DNA of 64,000 nucleotides, from the NCBI RefSeq assembly GCF_016801865.2, contig NC_068938.1, forward strand, positions 197,551,077 through 197,615,076, in the 5' to 3' direction. Within the stretch, counting starts at the first letter, position 1; each line of letters opens with the position of its first letter. This document shows positions 11,460 through 21,329 of this stretch, in pieces. This DNA is from Culex pipiens pallens. Lineage: Eukaryota; Arthropoda; Insecta; Diptera; Culicidae. A program made the position numbers and the translations under genes. The notes below the pieces were generated by a model, which saw only the letters and a program-made list of their open reading frames with translations, had not been told where the DNA came from and ran no database searches.

Positions 11460-12327
11460 ACCAATAAGATTTATCAAATTTACAATAAGAATACATGATT
11501 TCAACTAAAAAAAATCGATTGCCTAAGCAAGTCACTTCTAGCGGTGAATTCACAAAATTTTCTCAACATTCCAAATGAACTTCTTCTGGAATGTAATTTA
11601 GATTTCCCGAAAGCTACTGAGAGTACCATAATGTAGTGTCTTCAAATTACTAATTGATTTGAAATCGATCATGCAACTTCCAATTAGACTGATTTTGTTC
11701 AGGATCCGATCACACTCGAGTCCTTGAGTTCTAAGCAGATGCAACTGCATTCTTTCACTCATCTCCTTTGTTTTGCACAAAGCCAGAACCTTGTCGTAAT
11801 TTCTCCAATATTGCTCGAACCACTTCCTTCCTTTCCCTTCGCTGCTCTGGCACCAGCAATGATCTCATTGCTTTTTATCGTAACCCATTCGTGTTCGTTC
11901 CATTTGCCACTTTGCTTTACAGAGGTAAAATGAACAATTTGGTGCGTCTCGCCTTAGTCAGCATTATATTTCTTTGCTTGCAGTTTTTGTTGTAGGTACA
12001 CAGCCGGTCAACGGTGACCTCCTTTCGAACGCTTTGCCTTTTCCCGCGGCTTGATTGTTTTCTCGAATGAGGCTCTCTTGCCGGTTTCTCGTACTCTCCG
12101 CTCTCTGTGTTCTTGGCTTGGTAAACATTCACCCCCGAGTTCACCAATACTTGCACGGGTAATGTGGCTTGTGCAATATTTTTTAAACGGCTTTCGCGTC
12201 TCTCTCCTACACCACCACCTTCACCGCGGGTGCTACCAAGCCGCTGTTTCGAGTGTAATCGATTCCGCTGTGTAGAGCTCTTTTTAAATCGACTCTCTAT
12301 ACCATGCAAAACGCGGCGGCGGCTTAC

Positions 12328-12832
12328 CTGCAGCTTGCTGCTCCTCCTCCAGCCATGTCTTTCGTCGTTTGGTCGCCTGCGTAGCTTCCTCGCCGTACTC
12401 TTTGCGCTTTCGTTGATGCTGCTGGTGCTGAAGTTGATGGAAATTTTCCATTTCACCGCAATCCATCGCGGCGTCCTCCGTTTGGCAATCCAATTGGACG
12501 GCGCTGACAGTTCCCGCGTTGACAGCGACGGCTGACATCATCTTGGGCGGCGGCGTCGGCGGCACGTAACCGTAGTAACCGTTGGAGCTGAGATGGGCCA
12601 CCGGTTGAAAGTCCTGGCATACTGCGTCCACGACGACCGTGCCATGGCTGTTGTTGCCAAAGGGCTGCTCGTTGGGGGACATGGTCGCGTTGTCTTGGTT
12701 ACGTCGGCAGACCACCGAAGAAGGCGGCTGCGGGGAGAACAGCGAGTTCTCGTTTTTGTAAAACGGTACGGACTGTTCGCTGTCTAGCGGTAAATAGAAC
12801 GACGACGAGTTGCCGTAGCTGGAAAAGACCAT
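12328..12832 (-). CDS. Exon 1 of unidentified nuclear-type protein (start codon)
   Basis: ATG at 12832-12830 sits in a good context (G at -3, G at +4). It is the first ATG of an open frame that continues upstream without another ATG. The exon encodes 168 codons plus one base, ending at GCTGCAG|GTAAGC. The sequence starts MVFSSYGNSSSFYLPL, continues with a Tyr/Pro segment (YYGYVPPTPPPK) and a Gln/His run. It ends in a bipartite basic cluster, KRKEYGEEATQATKRRK, compatible with nuclear import, followed by an acidic/Gln patch. The three exons total 906 nt (301 aa plus stop), and every junction keeps frame. It may be a transcriptional regulator by composition; the family is not recognised and no function is assigned. 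Confidence 0.8.
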
Positions 12833-13065
12833 GTCCTCGGCTTCGACTACAACTTCGATCCTCACTAATCCGCTCAAGCCGATGATTAATCGGAAGTGTT
12901 CTCTAGTAGCGTGTACGCCCGCGAGCACCGCGTTGAATTCACCCAATATTAAAAATAGATCAATTAAATGTCAAGATGAGCAATAATGTACAAGCCGGGG
13001 GAGAGATGTAACGAAAACCACGCCGCGCACACACAACCGCCACAAACTGCCGCGAACTACTGACT
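12833..13065 (-). promoter_or_regulatory. 5' UTR and Inr/DPE core promoter of the minus-strand gene
   Basis: On the minus strand three overlapping TCAGT initiator motifs occupy 13071-13059. Using the middle one (A+1 at 13065), the pentamer at +28 to +32 (13038-13034) is GGTTG. It fits the RGWYV downstream promoter element consensus at the correct distance. Transcription from there gives an intronless 5' UTR of about 230 nt. The motif match is directly visible; promoter activity is inference. Confidence 0.45.
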
Positions 13066-13260
13066 GACTGAGTGCTGAGCAGCAGCAGCAGAGAACCGAA
13101 CGGTCGCCGTGTGAACCAGCAAACCAAACACGGCCTGCTGTGTCTGTGTTGTAATGTCGTGTAACGCGCGGCGGCTAGAAGCGAACGTGAAGTGGAACAG
13201 AGAGAGAGAGAGATGAAGCGTGTGAGTGTGCAATACACGACACCGGCTTGCTGTGATGGT
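13066..13260 (-). promoter_or_regulatory. Proximal upstream region with GAGA tract
   Basis: GC-rich unique DNA upstream of the initiator contains a 17-base GA tract (about 13199-13215). This is the kind of sequence bound by GAGA-factor proteins at paused insect promoters. CAG-repeat and GCGGCGG words lie closer to the start. Regulatory role inferred from position and motif. Confidence 0.35.
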
Positions 13261-13690
13261 CGTTGTTGTTGGGCACAAGATGTGAGCGTGGCATGTTGAA
13301 CGACGTGAGTTCGAATCCCGCCTTTAACCCTTTAACAATTTTACGTAATGTCATGTCAAAATCATTTTTATTATCTCATAGCTAAGAGATCTCCAACGGA
13401 GAAGGTCAGACTCCTCGTGCCAGCAGCTGTTCCTGCTGATGCGGTGCAGTAACCTTTTGCTTTAGTAACACCAGAACGTGTTCAAAGCAATGAGCAAGCT
13501 ATGAACGTGCTTAGGCAGAGAGAGAAAGAATGAGAAGTAGAGTGATAGAAAGAGAGGCAGGAGGGAGAAAGAGAAATAAAGGTACTCAGCGTTGAGTTTA
13601 GTTCGTGCGAGGCGCCATGTAACGAGTGAACTGAAACATTAGTCAATAAAATAGTCACGATTTAATTAAAGTGACGTAGGGTAATTAAAA
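13261..13690. other. Possible retroelement piece with Pol III B-box-like motif
   Basis: A B-box-like sequence (GAGTTCGAATCCC, within 13307-13319) is followed by a purine-rich tract (13515-13580) and unique-looking sequence to about 13690. No complete tRNA cloverleaf is formed. A SINE or solo-LTR fragment is possible, but I could not find target duplications. Confidence 0.25.
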
Positions 13691-15149
13691 CTTATAGAAA
13701 TAGGTATTCAATGTTACATATGTATAGAAAAAATAAAGTTAAGTTTCCTCATACAGTTTAAAGTTTGATATTGTTGTGATTATCATAAAAAAACGTGAAT
13801 AAAAATGTGTTTTCAACACGTATTCAGAAAAAATGTGTATGTTCCGAAATCATTCAAAATTCAAAAAAAAACACTTGTTTGCACAGTTGCTCATTTTTTT
13901 AGGGCGCTCAAATGAGAGGTACCTCTCTCGAGCCTCTCGTGAGTGTATCTTGAACGAGGGGCTGATATAAAGCACGAATTCAAGAGATGGTTCCATGGTG
14001 AAAACTCAATGTTAATGTAAATAAAAATTCACAATATATTTTTTTAAACTGCTTCAAAACTATTTCTAATCACTTTTTTTTATCCAGTGCAAATCTAGTA
14101 TTTGAAAAGACGGCTTTCTAGTCAGAAATTTACCAACACAGTTTGTCCAAACTAAATAGAAACCCAAAATTGAAAAGAATAATATTTGATGTTGATTTTA
14201 ATGGAAACACGTCCTGCTCCGACTTTGTTCTTTTAAACTTTGGAAAATATTTGCATCAGCCTAATTTCAGAACTATTGGGAACTTTTCATGCAAATTACT
14301 GAACAAAATAATATAAAACATCATGGAACCATTCAGAAAAAAAAATTCTAATGCGTTTATGTGCACATATAATCAACATTTTAAACTTAATTTTATGACC
14401 CAATAGGGTCTTAAACCCCCATGTAAATTTTTATGTACAACGGTAAAAACACGTTTAAAAACCATTTCTGATCACTTTTTTCATTTTAGGTCAATGCCAA
14501 TACTTTTCAAAGTTTATGTTGATCCCCCCCTCCTCCCTTTTTTTTCGAAAAATCAGAAGGCAAAAAATATTTTTTCAAAAAACTTCAAAATTTTAATGAA
14601 AATGAAGTTAAATCAATTGAACACAATCTGAAATGCATTTTTGTGCATTGATAATCATATTTAGCATGTTTGAGCTGGATTTAAAATATTTTGAAATTTA
14701 ATGGAACTTTTTTCAAAAACTTTTTTTTTCGCAAAAAATAATTTTTTTGTCAATATTTAGATATTTTGGAAACTAATGATTGCAATACAACTGGACAGGT
14801 GTACTGCCCCTGATCGCATAAATGTCCCATATGCATTTTCATCGTTTTTGAGTTATTGATGCAGTTTGGTTCAAAATCGTGTACTCTTTCAGAAGAGCTT
14901 GCAACATCCAGTACTTTGTTCTACTTTGTTGTATGGGACAAACTTCAAATGCGTTTTTCTCAGCTTGCTGTTTTTGCATATGGGACATTTATGCGAACAT
15001 GGACATGCATTTTAAAAAACCTTTTTTCATTCAAATGTTGATACCCTGGCTTATAAATTCATTTTTTACCCTTTTTTTTTAAAGTGACTTTAACTCCAAA
15101 ACGGTTTAACGCATCAAAAAACGATAAAATACTTTTCGATTGTAAGTTT
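13691..15149. repeat. AT-rich DNA with dispersed repeat fragments
   Basis: Holds a copy of the family containing CCCCTGATCG and CAGCTTGCTGTTTTTGCATA (about 14790-15010), found again at 36000-36210 and inverted at 63840-64000. It also holds a fragment with a C-rich tract near 14525 (AATCAGAAGGC block). No gene evidence. Confidence 0.6.
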
Positions 15150-15151
15150 TA

Positions 15152-15349
15152 GAGAACCTGGAGCTTATAAGAGAACGGTCATCTCAAACAAAAAGTACCA
15201 ATCGAAGCACGAGAACTGTCAAACGGAGGTACCAATGGAGCAAAATCCTTTGTCTTTTGCTCGATTAGTACCTCCATCTGACAGTTCTCGTGCTTCGATT
15301 GGTTACTTTTTGTTTGAGATGACCGTTCTCTAATAAGCTCCAGGTTCTC
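15152..15349. mobile_element. 198-bp foldback MITE with TA duplication
   Basis: Arms of roughly 90 bp are near-perfect inverted copies (GAGAACCTGGAGCTTAT at left; its complement at right). They are separated by a short loop around 15235-15275. TA dinucleotides at 15150-15151 and 15350-15351 are the likely target duplication, as in Tc1/mariner-type elements. No coding capacity; the transcript would be a long hairpin. Confidence 0.85.
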
Positions 15350-15351
15350 TA

Positions 15352-17225
15352 GTAAGTTTGATTCAGTTCTAAATACATTTTATTGGCCACATTTTCGATA
15401 TTTTATAAAAAACTAAATCTTTTTCAAAAAATCATAACTCTGTAAAAAATTATTATGGGAATGCAATTTTCAATTATAAAAAGTTACTACTTATACTTAT
15501 TTTTTCGAAAAGTTATTATCATAACCTACAACTTCACCGAAGACACCAAATCGATTAGAAAATCCCTTCTCAAAATTCAAAATTTCATACATTTACACAC
15601 CCATTTTTTATGATCAGCCCACAACATTGTATGGAAAAACAAATGATGCAAAATTGCGCCTTTTTACTTGGGGAATGTATGGACAAAGTTTAATCCAAAT
15701 AAAAAAATACAAATTAAAAACTCGCGGAATAATTTGCGACAATCTATAGAACTATCGAGAACTACTCTTTGGTGGAGTATTCTTATTGATTATTTTAATA
15801 TATAGTTAAAAAATCAAGACTAATGTTAAAAAAGATCTGAAATTGTAGTATTATTAGGGCTTTTTGAATTATGCAGCCGTGTTTTAAAAAATCTAAAAAT
15901 ATATTTTTACGGAAATTTTAGAGGATTTCACAAAATGTCAACAATGCAAATAAAAATATAAGTTGAAAAAAAAATTATCAGCATTTTGAACATATTTTTT
16001 CTTTGAATGAACAAGGATAGACAACTTTTAAATGAAAAAAAGGTTACTTAAAAATTGTTTTACCTCGATATTGTGCACCTAATCAGAATTTAAAATGTGT
16101 TATTTTCGAGTGATTTCATATGGACGCTGCAAATATTTTTCAAAGTTGGTGTCACCCTCCCTTCGAAATCGGTCCGAAAAATCAAAGGGGACATTTTTTC
16201 AAACTTAAAAATTTGAATGGAAATAGTATTTTAATCAACTGAAAATTGCTTGAAATGCACTTTTCTACGTTTAAAATCGTATTTAGCATGTTTGGGATCG
16301 ATTAAAAATATTTAGATTTTTTTTGTGAGATTCGGATGCAAAAGGGTTAAAACTAATTCAAACTCATGGCATGCAATTTCAACATTCATATTTTTTTGCC
16401 AGCCCTCGTTTTTGGCCAGGGTCGAGGACATAAACATCAAAAAATATTTAAAATTTAGCCGAAATGAAAACGTTTGTCATGCATTATAGCTCAAATTTAA
16501 GCACTTTTTGTCTACTAAAAATATAAAAAAATATTTTTAATAAAACAGAGCAGTTTGTCAAATCGAGCATTTACGATAAACAGTCATATGAAAAATAAGG
16601 ATTTGTATAAATTGTTCGATTTTAAAAGTTGTTTATGCAACAAGGTAAAAAATTATGATTTTTTTCAGCAAGTGTCGTACATATCCAACAATGTTCTGCC
16701 TAGTAGGATAAATACGACGAGTGCTAAAAAACTAGTTTTGCTACGAGTTGCATACCAAATGTTTTGCAATATCAAAAATCAATTTTGAATAGGATTTTTC
16801 TGTGAAACGTTCATTTCTTCGCTTTAGTTTGGAATCCGTGTGTTTGGTCAACTTAAAATCCAAAACACTATCGAAAAGTATTACTTTTCGATCCAAGGAC
16901 TAAAAAGTTGCAGTTTCCAAACAAATATCAGTATACTATAATATACTTTTTGTAATTCCGCTGTAAAACTGTTAACTTTTCCTGTCCTCCTGGAGAAACC
17001 AAACGGCCTACTTTTCCCTACCAAAAATAACAGAATAGAAAATTAATACCTTTCAATACCAGAGCTGAAAGTTCTACTTTTCAGCACTGAAATGGGTGCT
17101 GAAAAGTTGAACTTTTCATCACTAGTATCGAAAAGTAAAATTTTTATTTTTTTTTGTTTTGAACGGTGAATTTACTAAACATTGACATAAAATTCCATTC
17201 AAGAAGCGTTTTCCGGAATTTCAAA
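15352..17225. repeat. AT-rich DNA with dispersed repeat fragments
   Basis: Includes an inverted fragment of the family with CACCAAATCGATTAG (about 15510-15700) and a C-rich-tract family member (16130-16340). It also has TTTTTTCAGCAAGTGTCGTACA-related sequence (about 16660-16760), a diverged copy of the next entry. No gene evidence. Confidence 0.55.
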
Positions 17226-18330
17226 AAATGTTGTAAGCAACTCGTTGCAAAACTTGATTTTTTCAGCCCCGTCATCGATAAACCTCGTTAGATAATGTAC
17301 GACTCGTGCTGAAAAAACTACTATTATGCAACAAGTTGCAAAAAGAGGATTTTTTCAGCACGAGTCGTACATTTATCCAACGAGGTTCATCGAGTTGGCT
17401 AAAAACGATGAATGCTGAAAAAATCAAGTTTTGCAACGAGCTCCATACAACATTAGAACTTTTCAGCATTTATTTTGAAATGTGTTGCTATTCGATTCTG
17501 TTATTTTTCGGTACAGAAAAGTAGGCTATTTCGTCGTCCAAGAATGACAGGAAAAGTACAGTCATCCCACATATTCGGAACACCCACAAATTCGGAACAC
17601 TTTTGTGATAATTCGTCAATAGCATGCCAAATGCATCTTTTCTGTCGACCCAACTATTTTAAGAAACCTTTATTTGGACATTCTCTTGCTATTTCACTAA
17701 TAAAAGTAGTACTTTTAAAACAAAAAACTTCATTTCAAGACTATTTTATCCAGAGCAGCAAAACACTGCCTCCAAATTGCCTGTTTCATAATTGTGGGAT
17801 GTTATTGTGCCTCCCACAATTGTGAAACACCTGAATTAAAATGATATTTTCACAAAACATTTTATCATACCATTCATAAATCATAACTAAGCTTGAGTTT
17901 CGTTGGTTTCAGTGCGTGAAGTCATTATTTTGTAAAAAATTTTTACTTATGGAGAGAACCAAACTTTGTTTACATCCGTAAAAAAAAGTGTTCCAAATTT
18001 GTGGATTTCAAGGGTCAAAGTTTTCCTTCAAAAACTTGATATAAAAGTTAAAATTTGCAGTTGTGCGATACAGCATTCGAAAGATCGCAAGAAAAGCTTT
18101 CAAATGAAGGTGAAAGCGAATCATTAAGTTCAATTATCGATTTTCTATGATTTTTTGAACATTGGCTGATCTGTAAACTGTTCCGAATATAAGGGATGAC
18201 TGTAAGTAGTTTCACGACGGAATTGCAAAAACTATTATTTCAGCATTGTTATTTTGAATTGAATGAATCAACTTTTATCAAAGTGTAAAACTTTTCGACA
18301 CTATTTTGGATTTTCAGTTGACAAAACACA
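17226..18330. repeat. Inverted-repeat element interrupted by a MITE
   Basis: The left part is a palindrome. GTTGCAAAACTTGATTTTTTCAG near 17240 is inverted near 17415-17445, with GTACGACTCGTGCTGAAAAAA inverted around 17300 and 17350. The right part (TGTTGCTATTCGATTCTGTT onward) matches 39420-39530 until an insertion at 17559-18202, then resumes with AGTAGTTTCACGACGG. A related intact stretch is at 39100-39535 and a diverged one at 49500-49690. Confidence 0.75.
17559..18202. mobile_element. 644-bp TA-flanked MITE, insertion proven by empty paralogue
   Basis: TIRs CAGTCATCCC...ATTCGGAACA and their inverse at 18177-18202 bound the element. TA flanks both ends (17557-17558, 18203-18204). The host repeat copy at 39488-39515 reads straight through (AGGAAAAGTAAGTAGTTTC), with a single TA and no insert. 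This confirms precise insertion with TA duplication. No transposase frame is present. Confidence 0.9.
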
Positions 18331-18644
18331 CGGACTCCATACTGCCTAAATAATTAAATTAATTAAATTATGAGTGAAGAACAGCAGTTGCTAGTAAGGG
18401 TTAGGGACAAAGATGCCAGATGCATAGATTTGTCTGTGTTTCACAGACATTTGAGCTTTTGTCAAACATTTTCTAAGGTGCACAAACTTAAAAAAATGTT
18501 TTGTAAAAATATCAACCGAAATTTATTTTCGTTAGTCTTCAAATGATTAAAAACGCAATTCTGATGGATTTCTATTACTGTAAATTGATATATTTGAATT
18601 TTAGATAATTTCACAGACATACACAGACTTTTTTTTACAGATAT

Positions 18645-18663
18645 TTATAAAAAAAACAATGTG
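18645..18663. repeat. Left 19-bp target-site duplication of SINE
   Basis: TTATAAAAAAAACAATGTG here is identical to 19465-19483, bracketing the 801-bp retroposon between them. Confidence 0.9.
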
Positions 18664-19256
18664 CTATAGCATAGCATAGCATTGGTGTCTACCCGTAGTT
18701 GCTACTCTGTTATTGTCCAGGACCTCCAAGAATTGCTCCGTGGACCACAGATGAAGAGTAGGAACCAATCATCACCACTTCGCAACTTTCAAATGTCCCT
18801 ATCATGCTAGCCAATCACAGCGCCGGCCACGACCAGTGGTAAGACACGGGGAAAGTGGATAGGAATTTTAGTCCGATACTTGAGTGATGAAGACCGCTAA
18901 ATCGGCTGCGTCTTCGACAAAGCATCACGTGAGGTTTGAGGGTGTTAGTAAGATGGGTGTGAAGCTAGGATTCACCGTGGTAAGTGATGCGGCCGGTCAA
19001 ATCTATTTATAGTCCTTAATTCTTCGTATGTTCTTGGATTCATTTTTGGAGGCTTTCCAATTCGGTTCACCAAGCTTTTTTTTTTGTGGTGAATTCTGGT
19101 CGTGTTGAAAGTTCAATATTCGCCTAACAATTATGCAACCAGTGTCCTTGAATTCAACTTGCATTCAATATTGCATTTTCCTGTTCTTAAGTTCACACAG
19201 ATTCCAATCAAGTTTCTTGGATTCTTATAGCATTCTTAATCCTTCTAGTCAACTAA

Positions 19257-19330
19257 GCCTCGATGGTCTGGTGGTTAGCATTTTTTCTGCTGACCCAAAG
19301 TACGGGGGATCGAACCCCGCCGCGAGCTCA
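19257..19330 (+). other. Second tRNA-like segment inside the SINE
   Basis: It carries an A-box-like TGGTCTGGTGGTTAGCA and a good T-arm (GGGGATCGAACCCC). Acceptor and anticodon stems do not pair, so it is a tRNA-related pseudogene or part of an antisense-inserted SINE head. Confidence 0.45.
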
Positions 19331-19384
19331 TAAATTTTTCGTTCATACTCAAGTGTTCAGAATTCCTTCTTTCCATAATTTCTC

Positions 19385-19464
19385 GATAGGAGCAGATGGG
19401 AATCGAACCCAGAACCTTCCGCTTACAAAGCGAACAGCGTAACCATTCAGCCACGCCTACCCCC
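19385..19464 (-). other. tRNA-like Pol III promoter head of the SINE
   Basis: On the minus strand it has an A-box-like TGGCTGAATGGTTACG and a B-box GGTTCGATTCC. A perfect 5-bp anticodon-type stem allowing one G:U encloses the loop TTTGTAA. The T-arm is mostly intact. The acceptor stem pairs only if two surplus bases are tolerated, so this is a decayed tRNA-derived promoter rather than a functional tRNA gene. It resembles a tRNA with UGU anticodon, but the isotype assignment is weak. Confidence 0.65.
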
Positions 19465-19483
19465 TTATAAAAAAAACAATGTG
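19465..19483. repeat. Right 19-bp target-site duplication of SINE
   Basis: Identical to 18645-18663. Confidence 0.9.
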
Positions 19484-20101
19484 GCATATTTGGTAAAGTT
19501 TTTCATTACTTTTGATGGTACTGCACATCGAAATTTCATTATTATTCAAAGTGCTTGGATAGATCCAGCCTATCTAGCTCACGAAAACTATTCCTCGAAA
19601 ATATGCTCTGCTCTGCCCTTGAAACTATCCACTTTCTTTAACAGTTTGATCTTAATTAGTGCCTGACCTAAATACTCTCGTCTTCCACGCGCGCAAAAAG
19701 GCATCACTTCCTTGGAACATCAGCTTAAATCTCCCGGAATCTTCTGTCCCTTCCCTCACCCATAACATCACCCGACTTCGTCGTCATTTAATTGATCTAA
19801 TTTATCAGCTGGTTCAGGCATCATCACCATCCATAAAAGAACCCCGTCCGTGCGCGGAGCAGCGGAAATCCCTACAAAAACATAACCTCCCTTTCTTCGT
19901 TGAATCCAGATGTTTGCGAACGCCCGAACCCGCACTCGTTCCACGAACCACTGATAACAACAAACCTTCGTGCGAACCGGCACTCGTTCCGTCAAAGTTC
20001 GGCCGGCTTTTGGTCGGGTCCGGGTTCGGCGATTCCTCGGCTTTGTTACAGATTCACCGACTAGACGCGCCTAGGACAACATTCCAGCGGTGCCGTCCGA
20101 C
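19484..20101. other. Unique region upstream of the plus-strand gene
   Basis: GC rises steadily towards the promoter. The long open frame starting at 19659 is Arg/Pro/Ser-rich without domains and looks like a consequence of GC content. Considered upstream regulatory DNA. Confidence 0.4.
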
Positions 20102-20135
20102 TCAGTGTCCTGCGGACTTCCGACGGTGGCGGTTC
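20102..20135 (+). promoter_or_regulatory. Inr + DPE core promoter
   Basis: TCAGT at 20102-20106 (A+1 at 20104) is followed exactly at +28 to +32 (20131-20135) by GGTTC, which satisfies RGWYV. It would give a 691-nt leader before the ATG at 20795. Another TCAGT at 20646-20650 lacks a DPE. Motif spacing is visible; promoter function is inference. Confidence 0.4.
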
Positions 20136-20794
20136 ACTTTCCGACGACTTCCGGCTATTCCGAGGTTTCGCGAGGTGTTCTGGTTAGTCCGGGTTGGAAG
20201 TTGGTCCTGTAAGAGGGAAGGTGTTGATAAGGCGATTTCGTCGTCGTTTGTGAGTCGTTTCGAGCGATTGTTATTCCGGTTCCGGTCAATTGAGAAGGGA
20301 GAGAGAGTTTGAGGTTATGTTGGTTAATTTAGCTCGCGCGTTCCGGAGTGTGCCACGTGGCGTATCGACAGCAGCTGGTCGTTTAAATTAGGTGACGTGT
20401 GACGTGCGATTTTGGTGAAAATCAATTCCCGGCCTAATCAATTATGTAAATTTGTTCTAAATGATCGCTAATTGAATCGATTGATGAGCCGCGTCTAAAC
20501 GAGTAAGAGGAAGAGTGAAAGGCGGAAGGGGAAGTTTGTGGTTAATTTAGGCTCCTCCCCCCATTTTGTGCTCCCTTCCTGTAGTGGTTCCGTTTAGACG
20601 GGAGCGGGAGTGAGGAGGAAAAAACCGCCAAAGTGTAATTTTGGCTCAGTGGTGGTGCCGGAAAACAGGATTCATTTATTTTGGATTGGTTGCCGGAAAC
20701 GGCGCCGTAACGAGAGCGGACGGAAGAACCAGACGCGGAGCAGAACAACAGCTGAAACAACTAAACACAAGAGGAGAGGAGTAAACAGCAAGCC
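20104..20794 (+). promoter_or_regulatory. Long GC-rich 5' leader
   Basis: GC-rich, non-repetitive, with upstream ATGs (for example near 20313) that could modulate translation. It contains CACGTG at 20355-20360 and TGACGTG-type words at 20393-20414. The leader's extent assumes the Inr at 20102. Confidence 0.35.
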
Positions 20795-20846
20795 ATGAAA
20801 TTCGCCGCAGTGCTGTGGTGGCTCTGGCTGCAGCTCGCATTTCGAG
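20795..20846 (+). CDS. First coding exon: signal peptide of a secreted/membrane protein
   Basis: ATG at 20795 (context AGCC before ATG, A at +4) starts MKFAAVLWWLWLQLAFR plus one base of the next codon. It is interrupted by a donor, CGAG|GTAAAA, at 20846. The peptide has one Lys followed by a strongly hydrophobic Trp/Leu core, a classic N-terminal signal sequence. A phase-1 donor right after a signal-peptide exon is common in insect immunoglobulin-superfamily receptors and other ectodomain proteins. The identity is not determined because no downstream exon was confidently found in the remaining 43 kb, so the intron is probably very large. Confidence 0.6.
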
Positions 20847-21326
20847 GTAAAACTAGCAACACTGCACAACACAAGTTTTAAACGGGGTGTGCTGAATTAA
20901 AAATTGAAATTTTCATTTGAGGGGCGAACAAAAAAAAAAAACAAAACTGGGATGCAAAATAAGGTGCAACCTGTTAGGACAAAGTTTGGGGTGTTGTGGC
21001 AGCAAATTGGTGGTGCACGGTGTTACAAGTTTTAAATTGATGGCTGTTGGTTGATGCACTTTTTTTCTCTGTAGATGAGTTTTGTCTTTGCAGGACTAGT
21101 TAAAGTTCTGCATAAACAATTTGAGTTTTAAAATTTTTCAAAATGTTCTAGGAATAAAATATACTTTTCAAACACCTTTGTAATAAATAAAAGGAACCAT
21201 TTTATTATTTCCATAATTTTTAAAAGTATGATCAAATTTTGAGTTAAAATTAAATTTTCAAGTTACATTGAGTTCATTTAGGTACATAACAAAGTTTTGG
21301 AATTTCTTTCAGCTGTATGTTACATC
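20847..21326 (+). other. Start of the presumed large first intron
   Basis: GC content falls off immediately after the donor. Mildly unique sequence at 20850-21120, then AT-rich DNA. No exon recognised. Confidence 0.45.
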
Positions 21327-21329
21327 CTA

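Larger units (their letters stand above)
8589..12327 (-). other. Intron 1 of the minus-strand gene, repeat-filled
   Basis: A 3.7-kb phase-1 intron with donor GCAG|GTAAGC at 12327 and a poly-pyrimidine CTTCCAG acceptor at 8589. It holds a dispersed repeat at about 8750-9600, including the segment ending GATTTGGTGTTTTCGGC near 9580. It also holds a hAT-like element (10290-11161), a tiny retroposon (11395-11459) and, at 11700-12290, a unique GC-richer stretch whose open frames show no recognised domain. Confidence 0.75.
18664..19464 (-). mobile_element. tRNA-headed SINE (801 bp), minus strand
   Basis: Bounded by identical 19-bp direct repeats. Read on the minus strand, it starts with a tRNA-like head (19464 to about 19385) and ends in a TATGC/TGCTA microsatellite tail (18664-18683). 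The last ~345 bp before the tail (18664-19010) are closely similar to 35420-35765, the 3' end of another retroposon in this window. A second tRNA-like sequence in the opposite orientation lies inside at 19257-19330. No protein coding was recognised. Mobilisation would require a partner LINE recognising the shared 3' end (known SINE biology; partner not identified). Confidence 0.9.

Noticed and set aside
11917..12535. Open frames of 123-179 codons overlapping exon 1 and the intron
   Set aside because: They are alternate frames of the real exon or of intronic GC-rich DNA; the phase-consistent frame is the nuclear-type gene.
12833..12946. N-terminal extension of exon 1 upstream of 12832
   Set aside because: The frame is open but contains no ATG before 12832; extension would need a TTG start.
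19257..19464. Two functional tRNA genes
   Set aside because: Acceptor stems do not pair properly and both lie inside a duplication-bounded SINE.
19659..20312. 217-codon plus-strand frame upstream of the signal-peptide exon
   Set aside because: Arg/Pro/Ser-rich without domains, in GC-rich promoter DNA, overlapping the Inr/DPE; probably chance.
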